This document shows positions 1-8,310 of a DNA stretch of 64,000 bases, piece by piece. Source of the DNA: UBA4416 sp964541155 (GTDB taxonomy: Bacteria > Bacteroidota > Bacteroidia > B-17B0 > Aurantibacillaceae); assembly GCA_964541155.1 (NCBI GenBank), contig CAZIPC010000001.1, positions 434,001-498,000 of the forward strand, written 5' to 3'. The notes under the pieces were generated by a model. That model saw only the letters and a program-made list of their open reading frames with translations, ran no database searches and was not told the DNA's origin. The stretch's first letter is position 1, and every line of letters starts with the position of its first letter. The translations under genes were made by a program, and so were the position numbers.

Positions 1-1266
1 TAATGCCGACATTGTTATTTGATCATTAGGCTTTATATCAAGTGCTTGCTCTAAAAAAGGGATAGCTTTTTTATATGAATCGATACTTTTTAATTCATAT
101 AACTTTTGATTTTTAGATAATTCGGCTGTTTTTGCTTTCTCGAGAGATTTAGTGTATAAAGTATTACCATAATTATTATACAAAGCCCCCATGTTATATA
201 ATGTATTAAAATAATTTTCTTTGTTAGACGGTTTTAAATCAATTGCTTTTTGATAATGTTCAGCTGCTTTCTCAACTAATTGTTCATAATCAGCAGGTTT
301 AGTTGTATCTTTTCCTAATTTGCCTTTTGGATTAGCTAAATTATCATATACATTACCTATTACAAACTGTAAAACGGCATTGTTAGGTTCTTTTGAAATA
401 GCTACTTGAAGATTAGCTAATGCTTTTTCTTGCTGTCCTTTTTGTAAAAATAATTCAGTTTCCTTATTCATTAAATAAATATCATTTGGATACTGTATTC
501 TTCCTGTTTTTAAGTATTCAATAGCTGAAGATGTATCTCCTTGGCTTAATTTTAATTCATATACAGTTTGAAAATTATAGGAACTTGCAATATTTAAATC
601 AATCATCTTTTTGTTGTAATCAAAAATTTTTGTTTGATTTTTTGCTTTCTGAGCGCAAACACATGCATTATAAAAATTAGATGTATCTTTTTTAGAAGTC
701 ATCATTAAATTAGTATTGGCTAATGATTCAAAAAAGTCAGCAGCTTCGTCAAACTGTTTCATCTTATATTTTCCAGTTGCTAAATTTGCTTGATATGCAA
801 TAATTTGATTAATAGCCAGATTTAATTTTCCATCTTCTTCTGAATCTGTATCTCCTGTAGAAATTTTATCAAATTTTTTAGAATCTAATTCTTTTAACTT
901 AGATAAGCAATCTGAAGCTTGGTTAAATTCCGCACCTGAAACATTACCATAAGCTGTTTGCATACGCTCATTTTTATCTGCAATAGTTGTCAGTAATTTT
1001 TTTTCTTCGGCTTTTAAATTTTCTGCAAATAAATAAACATATATTCTACATCTATAAGCATAGGTTTTAAATTGAGATTTTGTTTCTTCATTAATAGTTG
1101 CTAAATCAATATTTTCTTTAGCTTTTAGTAAGTAAGAAGGATCTGGATTATCGGTTAATGTAGATTCATAATCGCTTAATGCTCTCCATGCACTTTGCAC
1201 TTTGCCTTTTTGAGCAAATACAGAAAATGGTAAACATGCAATTAATGCTATTTTAAAAATTCTCAT
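1..1266 (-). CDS. Secreted TPR-repeat protein, 3' part cut off by window edge
   Basis: I read an uninterrupted frame of 422 codons that begins at an ATG (1264-1266, minus strand) and runs off the left edge without a stop, so the C-terminus is missing. The N-terminus MRIFKIALIACLPFSVFAQ is a Sec signal peptide cleaved after the Ala-Gln region. The rest is helical, with degenerate tetratricopeptide repeats that become clear toward the C-terminus (for example the A-x-x-H-Y-x-K-A-I-x-L-K-P pattern). It is a diverged paralogue of the gene immediately upstream (1292-2443), with the same order of signal peptide, long helical region and C-terminal TPRs. Only 25 bases separate the two, so they are probably one transcription unit. 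The TPR fold suggests protein binding in the periplasm or at the outer membrane. The specific role is unknown. Confidence 0.8.
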   Translation of the reverse strand, partial: MRIFKIALIACLPFSVFAQKGKVQSAWRALSDYESTLTDNPDPSYLLKAKENIDLATINEETKSQFKTYAYRCRIYVYLFAENLKAEEKKLLTTIADKNERMQTAYGNVSGAEFNQASDCLSKLKELDSKKFDKISTGDTDSEEDGKLNLAINQIIAYQANLATGKYKMKQFDEAADFFESLANTNLMMTSKKDTSNFYNACVCAQKAKNQTKIFDYNKKMIDLNIASSYNFQTVYELKLSQGDTSSAIEYLKTGRIQYPNDIYLMNKETELFLQKGQQEKALANLQVAISKEPNNAVLQFVIGNVYDNLANPKGKLGKDTTKPADYEQLVEKAAEHYQKAIDLKPSNKENYFNTLYNMGALYNNYGNTLYTKSLEKAKTAELSKNQKLYELKSIDSYKKAIPFLEQALDIKPNDQITMSAL

Positions 1267-1291
1267 GACTTGATATTATAGATATTCGTAC

Positions 1292-2443
1292 TTATTTATA
1301 TTTATCAGCTTTTTCTGTTTCTCCTAAACGTAAAAACAACTTTCGTAATTGTTGTTTAGTTGCTTTATCTGGAGAAACTTCGTATGATTTTTCTAAATTT
1401 ACCACTGCTTTTTTAAAATATTCATTTGCTTTTGTTTCGTATTCTTTTGCTTTAGTAGTTTCTTTTGGTGGTAAAGAACCTAATTTTTCATTCCATTCAT
1501 TACCAGTATTAAAATACATAACTCCTAAATTATAGTTAGCGATTTCATAATCTGGTTTTATTTCTAATGCTTTTAAATATTCAGCTTCGGCTTTATCTTT
1601 TTCGTTTGTTTTTTGATATAAGTTTGCTAAAATAGCGTGTAGCACTTCATTATCTGGAGATAAATTTATTGCGTCATTTAATTTAGTTTTTAATTCATTT
1701 GTTTTATTACGAGCTAAATAAATATTAATTTCTTGATTAACCAACTCCATATTATCTTCAAACATTAATTTTCCTTTTGAAATATAATCTAACGCTTTGG
1801 TAGTATCTCTATCTATTAACGATAACTTTACCATATCTGTATAAATCCTAGGTTCTTTATACTTGTTAGCTATTAATTTATCTGCATATTCTTTTGTTTT
1901 ATCTTTATTAGCAGCGTATTTATATGTATCAAATTTGTAATACATTATTTTTTCTTTTGTAATATTTGCTCGTTTCATTCCTTGATCAAAATCATAAGGT
2001 AATGCTTGTTCTAATAAATCATAACACGCTAATGCTTTATCATATTCTTTATTAATTTTATATGCATTTGCTTTATTACTAACTGCTGCAGTAGCTTGCA
2101 CAATTAAACCTCTTACTCCACCTTCTTCATCTCTATAAAAATTATCTTTATCATTTTTTAAACACTTTATATAACTTTCTAAAGCTTTTTCCTCTGCATC
2201 AACATCTAATGCTCTAATCACAGGATCTTTAGAAAAATAAATTTCTTGATAAATCTGCCCTCTATATTTCCATAACTTAGGATTATTCATAGTAGATTCA
2301 TGTATTGAAGCAGCATCAGCTGAGGCTTTTGCTTTGTCAAATTCTTTATTTCTTAGATAATTACTTGCATTTTGTACTTGATTACTTTGGCTGTATACCA
2401 TTGTTGTAATTGATAATAATGCCGCTGAAATAATTTTTTTCAT
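1292..2443 (-). CDS. Secreted TPR-repeat protein
   Basis: This 383-residue protein starts with a signal peptide (MKKIISAALLSITTMVYSQ, residues 1-19). Repeated 34-residue TPR-like units follow; the clearest lie around residues 265-310 (L-A-N-L-Y-Q-K then A-E-A-E-Y-L-K-A-L-E-I-K-P) and the next repeat is split by an insert. It is probably a periplasmic or outer-membrane-associated scaffold; no enzyme motif is visible. It is a paralogue of the downstream truncated gene at 1-1266. A hairpin terminator at 2468-2504 isolates it from the M16 peptidase gene upstream. A TPR gene close to gyrA is a common arrangement in Flavobacteria. The specific function is not known. Confidence 0.85.
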   Translation of the reverse strand: MKKIISAALLSITTMVYSQSNQVQNASNYLRNKEFDKAKASADAASIHESTMNNPKLWKYRGQIYQEIYFSKDPVIRALDVDAEEKALESYIKCLKNDKDNFYRDEEGGVRGLIVQATAAVSNKANAYKINKEYDKALACYDLLEQALPYDFDQGMKRANITKEKIMYYKFDTYKYAANKDKTKEYADKLIANKYKEPRIYTDMVKLSLIDRDTTKALDYISKGKLMFEDNMELVNQEINIYLARNKTNELKTKLNDAINLSPDNEVLHAILANLYQKTNEKDKAEAEYLKALEIKPDYEIANYNLGVMYFNTGNEWNEKLGSLPPKETTKAKEYETKANEYFKKAVVNLEKSYEVSPDKATKQQLRKLFLRLGETEKADKYK

Positions 2444-2467
2444 AAATATATTTTTAGGTTAAGGTAT

Positions 2468-2504
2468 AAAAAAACACTAAATAGAAAATATTTAGTGTTT
2501 TTTT
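2468..2504 (-). terminator. Rho-independent terminator after the M16 peptidase gene
   Basis: An 11-13 bp perfect stem (AACACTAAATA / TATTTAGTGTT, arms about 2471-2483 and 2489-2501) with a 5-base loop is flanked by A and T runs. It therefore ends in a U-run when read on the minus strand, just below the M16 gene. Confidence 0.85.
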
Positions 2505-2562
2505 ATGTATGTTATTTTTGCATGATTAATATTTAGATGTAAATATTGGTTATTTGCATAAA

Positions 2563-5424
2563 TTAATCAATAGAAATTTTCTTTAATTTAACTTTATTTA
2601 ATACTTCTTTATTTTTTGCATCTTTAGAAGCTTTTTCAAGTTGTGCTTCAATCATAGCTTTATCGCCAACAACTACTGTTGTTAATTTATTAACATCAAA
2701 GTATTTTTTAATTTGAGCATTCACATCATCTTTTGTCATATTTTTTAAAATTTGATTTTGTTGATTTGTGAATCCCTTGTCTAAATTATACTTTACAATA
2801 TTTGATAAGAATGCGGCTTTTTGATATGGTGCTTCATATTTTAATGCCTCTTCATTTAATAAAGAACTCTTTGTAAATTCTAATTCTTTATCAGTAATAC
2901 CGTTTTCTTGATAGTTTTTAAATTCTTTAATAATTTCTGCTAAAGATAATGCCGTAGCTGGGCGTTTTACAGAAGATGAAATAGCAAATGTTCCAGTGTA
3001 TTTTCCTCCAGAAAATCCAGAACGAATTCCATAAGTATATCCTTTATCTTCGCGTAAATTTAAATTTAAACGACTATTAAATGCTCCTCCAAAAACAAAA
3101 TTCGCAATTCTATTTTTATAAAAATCTCCTGTTGCATCAAATTTTAAAGAAGGATAACCCATTGTAATAACTGAAGAAGGCGCGCCGTATTTATTGTAAA
3201 TAAAAAATTGAGGTTCTGTAGGCGTTACTGGCTCAGTTATTGGTTGAATTTTTACTTCCTTAGATTGCCATTTATTTAAAAAGCTTAGCTTTGAAATAAT
3301 ATCTTTTTCGTCAATATCTCCAACAATAACAATGTTTGTAACAGATGGAGAATAGTATTTATTATAATATTCTTTAACATCTGCTAATTCAATATTATCA
3401 ATTGTTTTAATAGAAGGATCAAGCCCTAATACAGAATTACCATATAATGCAAAATTAAACGCTCTACTAGCCATTGTATTTGCACTAGTTTCATCATTTT
3501 TAACGCTTTCTTTATATTGTTTTTTCGCTAATTTAAAGTCTTCTGCATTAAACCCTGGATTTAAAAGCTTTTCTTCTAATAATTTTAAAGTTGCATCTAA
3601 ATTCTTTTTTAATGAGCTAACTTGTATAGTTGTTGCATTCTTGTTTGCGTTAAAACTAATTGAACTACCTAATTTTTCTAACTCTGCGCTAATTTGTTCT
3701 GTTGTAAAATTTTTAGTTCCTTCGTTTAAAACGCTTGCCGTTAACTCTGCTACTCCTAATTTTTTTAATTGTTCAGCAGGAAGAACTAAACTTCCTCCAT
3801 CCATCGTTAATACTATCGTTATTTCTGGTGTTTCTGTATTTTTAGTTCCAATCACATTTATTCCGTTAGGTAATTTAGAGGTAAAATAATCTGGAATAGT
3901 AACTGGCTTTGCATCTCCTGCTTTTGGCCTTTCTGCTCTATCAAATTTATCAACAGCTGGTGCATAAGTTAATCCCTTATATTCTGCTGGTGTTTCAAAT
4001 TTAACATTAGCGTATGGATTTATACTTTTAACTGAATCCTTAGGATTCATTATTGGATAAGTATTTAATACTGCAGCACCCGCTCCTTTAATATATTTAT
4101 TAAATACGCGTGTAATATCGTCTTTTGTTACACGATTGTATCTATCAATTTCATCAGATAATGAAGATGTTTTACCTATTAATCTTTCCCATTCAGAGAT
4201 AACCGTGGCTTTACTTTCTACTGTAGATAGAACACCATACATGCTTGATTCAATTTCTGCCTTAGCTCTTGCTAAAGCTTCATCTGTAATTCCTGAATTT
4301 CCAAATTCATCAATAGTAGCTTTTACTTTATCATCAATATCTGTAAATAATTTTTCTAAATTAAAATCTTCTGGTGGATATGCAAATATCTGAATTGAAA
4401 ATTCTCCGGCTAATTCTTTAGATCGATGGCTTGCACTAGCTTCTACTGCTAATTTTGACTTTACAAAATTTTTATAAAATATTGAGTTATTACCATTACC
4501 CATCATCATTCCTAAAATATCTAATGCTGGTTCATCTCTATTATATTGAGGTACTGTTGGATATACTCTTAAATTTAGTGGAAAATAAGTTCTGTCTTTA
4601 TATGCAGTATATTTATCTGTTGCTAATGTTACAGGTGCTACTCTCATTTTTTTAACTTCAGGACATGGCTTAATACCTCCAAAGTATTTATCTATCATTT
4701 TTAAAGCCTCTGGCGAACTAAAATCTCCAGAAATAGTAATAATAGCATTATTTGGGCCATACCAACGTAAGAAGAAATTTTTAACATCATCTAAGTTTGC
4801 TCTGTTTAAATCATCTACATATCCGATAACCGGCCAACTATAAGGATGGCCTTCTGGATATAAAGCTTTGTTAATCTCCTCAACAAATGCCATAGCGTAT
4901 GGTTGATTTTCGATGTTTTGAGATTTTTCATTCTTCACAGCATCTCTTTGATTTTCAAATTTCTTTGATGTTAAAGAATCTAATAAAAATCCCATACGAT
5001 CTGCTTCTAACCATAAAGCCATTTCTAAATTATTAGACGGTACAGTTTCAAAATATACAGTTCTATCTTCTGTTGTATTACCATTCATGTTTCCGCCTGC
5101 AGTAGATACAATTTTAAAGTGCTCTTCATCTGCAACGTGCTTAGAACCTTGAAACATCATGTGTTCAAAAAAGTGAGCAAATCCAGATTTCCCTAAACTC
5201 TCTCGATCAGAACCTACTTTGTAAGTTACTAATACATGTACCAATGGATCTGAATGATCTTCATTTAATAAAATTGTTAATCCATTTGGTAGTTTCCATT
5301 TTTCATATGGTATAACTACCTTTCCTGCAACTTGTTCTACTTTTTCTACCAATGTTGGCTGGGCTAAAAGTGTTGTTAAGCCTAATAAACTTAATGCTCC
5401 GGTTAAAATTGTTTTTTTGTTCAT
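2563..5424 (-). CDS. Secreted M16 family zinc metallopeptidase (two-domain)
   Basis: The protein has 953 residues from the ATG at 5424. A longer frame starts at a TTG at 5445, but that TTG lies inside a TAnnTTTG promoter element, and the ATG is directly followed by a signal peptide (MNKKTILTGALSLLGLTTLLA). The first M16 unit (about residues 40-490) carries the inverted zinc motif HFFEH at 84-88 with the distal Glu in the N-L-E-M-A-L-W-L-E-A segment. The second unit (about 500-953) has the M16 fold but lacks HxxEH, as in the pseudo-active half of fused M16 enzymes. The two halves should close into a peptide-degrading chamber in the periplasm. The gene lies 56 bases downstream of gyrA but has its own promoter. 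Confidence 0.93.
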   Translation of the reverse strand: MNKKTILTGALSLLGLTTLLAQPTLVEKVEQVAGKVVIPYEKWKLPNGLTILLNEDHSDPLVHVLVTYKVGSDRESLGKSGFAHFFEHMMFQGSKHVADEEHFKIVSTAGGNMNGNTTEDRTVYFETVPSNNLEMALWLEADRMGFLLDSLTSKKFENQRDAVKNEKSQNIENQPYAMAFVEEINKALYPEGHPYSWPVIGYVDDLNRANLDDVKNFFLRWYGPNNAIITISGDFSSPEALKMIDKYFGGIKPCPEVKKMRVAPVTLATDKYTAYKDRTYFPLNLRVYPTVPQYNRDEPALDILGMMMGNGNNSIFYKNFVKSKLAVEASASHRSKELAGEFSIQIFAYPPEDFNLEKLFTDIDDKVKATIDEFGNSGITDEALARAKAEIESSMYGVLSTVESKATVISEWERLIGKTSSLSDEIDRYNRVTKDDITRVFNKYIKGAGAAVLNTYPIMNPKDSVKSINPYANVKFETPAEYKGLTYAPAVDKFDRAERPKAGDAKPVTIPDYFTSKLPNGINVIGTKNTETPEITIVLTMDGGSLVLPAEQLKKLGVAELTASVLNEGTKNFTTEQISAELEKLGSSISFNANKNATTIQVSSLKKNLDATLKLLEEKLLNPGFNAEDFKLAKKQYKESVKNDETSANTMASRAFNFALYGNSVLGLDPSIKTIDNIELADVKEYYNKYYSPSVTNIVIVGDIDEKDIISKLSFLNKWQSKEVKIQPITEPVTPTEPQFFIYNKYGAPSSVITMGYPSLKFDATGDFYKNRIANFVFGGAFNSRLNLNLREDKGYTYGIRSGFSGGKYTGTFAISSSVKRPATALSLAEIIKEFKNYQENGITDKELEFTKSSLLNEEALKYEAPYQKAAFLSNIVKYNLDKGFTNQQNQILKNMTKDDVNAQIKKYFDVNKLTTVVVGDKAMIEAQLEKASKDAKNKEVLNKVKLKKISID

Positions 5425-5442
5425 ACTATAAATACGTTTATT

Positions 5443-5450
5443 CAAATATA
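5443..5450 (-). promoter_or_regulatory. Candidate -7 promoter element for the M16 peptidase
   Basis: The minus strand reads TATATTTG, a full match to the Bacteroidota -7 consensus TAnnTTTG, 18 bases before the ATG at 5424. No -33 TTG is seen at the usual spacing. Confidence 0.5.
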
Positions 5451-5480
5451 TGTGTAATATACTAATTTATTTATCCTTCG

Positions 5481-8039
5481 TTAATTGATATTGTCCGCTG
5501 GTGTATTATTTTCGTCATCAGATTTCTCGCTTGGTGATTCATTACCAGATGATACTTCTGGAGATGCTTCCCCTTCAGTCGTAACTTCTGATTCTTCCTC
5601 ATGATCCACTTTTGTAACAGCAGCAATGCTATCATTGTCTTGAATATTTATTAAACGAACTCCTTGAGTAGCTCTACCCATAACGCGTAAGTCAGATACA
5701 TTCATTCGAATAGCTATTCCGTTTTTAGTTATTATCATTAAATCATTAGCATCTGTAACAGATTTAATAGCCACTAGATTTCCTGTTTTTTCTGTAATAT
5801 TAATTGTTTTAACACCTTTTCCTCCTCGATTTGTAATTCGATATTCATCTATATCAGAACGTTTACCATATCCTTTATCTGAAACTACTAGTACGTTTGC
5901 TTGTTTGTCATCAATACAAATCATTCCTACAACTTCATTATTACCTCCTTCATCATCATTTAAATCAATACCTATAACTCCAGATGCATTACGTCCCATT
6001 GGGCGAACTTTTGCTTCTGGGAAGCGACATACTTTACCTAATTTAGTTGCAATCATTATTTCATTACTACCATTTGTTAAAGCTGCTTCTAATAAAACAT
6101 CTCCTTCTCTAATTGTAATTGCATTTATTCCATTTGCTCTCGGACGAGAATAAGCTTCTAAAGATGTTTTTTTAATAATACCATCTTTAGTACACAAAAT
6201 AATATAGTTATTTTGAATATACTCTTCGTCTTGTAAATTTTTTATATTAATAAATGCTTTTACTTTGTCATCTGGAGCAATACTAATTATATTTTGGATC
6301 GCTCTTCCTTTACTATTTTTAGCTCCTTCAGGTACTTCATATGCTCGTATCCAATAACATTGTCCTTTTTCTGTAAATAATAAAATATAATTATGTGTAG
6401 ACGCAATAAACATATGTTCTACAAAATCTTCATCGCGAGTTGCTGTTCCTTTACTTCCTCTTCCTCCTCTATTTTGCGAACGATACTCTGCAAGATTTGT
6501 ACGTTTCATATATCCTAAATGAGAAATAGTAATTACTACATCCTCATCAGCAATCATATCCTCTATTTTTAAGTCATCTCCTGCATATACAATATCTGTT
6601 CGACGTTCATCGCCATATTTTTCTTTTATTTCTACTAATTCTTCTCTTATAATTTTATAACGCAATGCTTCATTACTTAAGATTTCCTTGTAATAAGCAA
6701 TACTTTTCATTAACTCATCATATTCTGCATTTAATTTATCAACCTCAAGTCCAGTTAATGTTCTTAATCGCATGTCTAATATAGCACGAGCTTGAATTTC
6801 AGATAGTGAAAAACGATTAATTAATTCATCCTTTGCAGCATCAGGACTTTCGCTTTCACGAATAATTTTAATTACTTCTTCAATATTTTTTTGAGCAATT
6901 AATAATCCTTCTAAAATATGAGCTCTTTTTTCAGCTTGCATCAAATCAAACTTAGTTCTTCGAACGATTACATCATGACGATGTTCTACGAAATGGAAAA
7001 TCATATCTTTAAGATTTAACATTTCAGGTCGACCTTTAACTAATACTACGTTATTAATTGAAAATGAAGTTTGTAAAGCTGAATATTTATACAAATTATT
7101 TAACACAACATTAGATATAGCATCACTTCTTAATTCATAGACAATACGCATACCTTCGCGGTTACTTTCGTCTCTAATTTCTGTAATCCCTTCTATTTTT
7201 TTCTCATTACATAATTCCCACTGACGTTTAATCATTTCTGCTTTATTAATCTGATAAGGAATTTCTGTAACAATGATGCGTTCACGATTATTAACTGGCT
7301 CTATACTTGCCTTAGCTCTCATTATTACACGGCCACGACCAGTATGAAAAGCATCTTTAACGCCTTCGTATCCATAAATAGTGCCTCCTGTTGGAAAATC
7401 TGGAGCTTTTATATGCTTCATTAATCCATCCACATCAATATTGTTATCATCAATATAGGCTAGAATTCCATTAATAACTTCTGTTAAATTATGTGGAGCC
7501 ATATTAGTTGCCATACCTACAGCAATTCCAGAGGCTCCGTTCATTAATAAATTTGGAATACGAGAAGGCAATACCGTTGGTTCTGTAAGAGAATCATCAA
7601 AGTTAGGACGAAAATCAACTGTATCTTTTTCGATATCGTTTAACATCTCTTCTGTAATCTTACGCAAACGAGCTTCCGTATAACGCATTGCTGCTGGAGG
7701 ATCACCATCTATAGAACCATAATTTCCTTGGCCATCAACTAACATGTATCTCAAACTCCATTCTTGAGCCATACGAACCATTGTATCATAAACAGATGTA
7801 TCTCCATGCGGATGATACTTCCCTAAAACCTCACCAACAATACGAGCAGATTTTTTATAAGGACGATTATGCAACACTCCTAGATCTAACATTCCGTATA
7901 ATACTCGACGATGCACTGGTTTAAGACCATCTCTCACATCTGGCAATGCACGTGATACAATAACCGACATTGAATAATCAATGTAAGCAGTTTTCATTTC
8001 TGACTCAATGTTAATTGGGATAATTTTCTCTCCGCTCAT
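5481..8039 (-). CDS. gyrA: DNA gyrase subunit A
   Basis: This is the full-length (852 aa) breakage-rejoining subunit of the GyrA2B2 enzyme, which introduces negative supercoils using ATP. The N-terminal winged-helix region contains the quinolone-resistance region (HPHGDTSVYD, residues 76-85) and the catalytic tyrosine in AAMRYTEAR (Tyr120). A coiled-coil tower follows. The C-terminal beta-pinwheel carries a GyrA-box (QNRGGRG starting near residue 522), which marks it as gyrase rather than topoisomerase IV. The position equivalent to E. coli Ser83 is Thr81, and Asp85 is conserved. The protein ends in a highly acidic Glu/Ser-rich tail of about 40 residues, a known modulator of DNA wrapping in other gyrases. 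It is divergently oriented from clpC. Confidence 0.98.
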   Translation of the reverse strand: MSGEKIIPINIESEMKTAYIDYSMSVIVSRALPDVRDGLKPVHRRVLYGMLDLGVLHNRPYKKSARIVGEVLGKYHPHGDTSVYDTMVRMAQEWSLRYMLVDGQGNYGSIDGDPPAAMRYTEARLRKITEEMLNDIEKDTVDFRPNFDDSLTEPTVLPSRIPNLLMNGASGIAVGMATNMAPHNLTEVINGILAYIDDNNIDVDGLMKHIKAPDFPTGGTIYGYEGVKDAFHTGRGRVIMRAKASIEPVNNRERIIVTEIPYQINKAEMIKRQWELCNEKKIEGITEIRDESNREGMRIVYELRSDAISNVVLNNLYKYSALQTSFSINNVVLVKGRPEMLNLKDMIFHFVEHRHDVIVRRTKFDLMQAEKRAHILEGLLIAQKNIEEVIKIIRESESPDAAKDELINRFSLSEIQARAILDMRLRTLTGLEVDKLNAEYDELMKSIAYYKEILSNEALRYKIIREELVEIKEKYGDERRTDIVYAGDDLKIEDMIADEDVVITISHLGYMKRTNLAEYRSQNRGGRGSKGTATRDEDFVEHMFIASTHNYILLFTEKGQCYWIRAYEVPEGAKNSKGRAIQNIISIAPDDKVKAFINIKNLQDEEYIQNNYIILCTKDGIIKKTSLEAYSRPRANGINAITIREGDVLLEAALTNGSNEIMIATKLGKVCRFPEAKVRPMGRNASGVIGIDLNDDEGGNNEVVGMICIDDKQANVLVVSDKGYGKRSDIDEYRITNRGGKGVKTINITEKTGNLVAIKSVTDANDLMIITKNGIAIRMNVSDLRVMGRATQGVRLINIQDNDSIAAVTKVDHEEESEVTTEGEASPEVSSGNESPSEKSDDENNTPADNIN

Positions 8040-8255
8040 ATTCTTTTTTATATTTTTTTTAACTTCTTCTCATTTTAGTAATTAAGAAATTATGTCAGCT
8101 ATTTTTAGCAATCAAAAAAACTAAAAATCTCTTTCTTAAAATAACTAATAGACTTTGAAAATACCTATTTTATTGGTAATTTAATTGTATAGTTATTAAC
8201 AGTTTCTCTGTTAAAAAAAAGCCTTTAAAAAAGAGTTAAACCTGACATTATCGGT

Positions 8256-8263
8256 TACTTTTG
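8256..8263 (+). promoter_or_regulatory. Candidate -7 promoter element for clpC
   Basis: TACTTTTG matches TAnnTTTG and lies 47 bases before the clpC ATG, within the 271-base divergent gyrA-clpC spacer. I see no good -33 TTG, and no clear match on the gyrA side. Nothing else recognisable is present in this spacer. Confidence 0.5.
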
Positions 8264-8310
8264 ATTATGGCATTAATTATGTTAATTAAGTAACAAAGAA
8301 CTATATATTT

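Noticed and set aside
3641..4655. Open frames of 60-90 codons opposite the M16 peptidase gene (and similar antisense frames opposite gyrA, guaB, argS-like and ABC genes).
   Set aside because: They overlap highly conserved coding sequence on the other strand, have no homology features, and are expected in AT-rich DNA.
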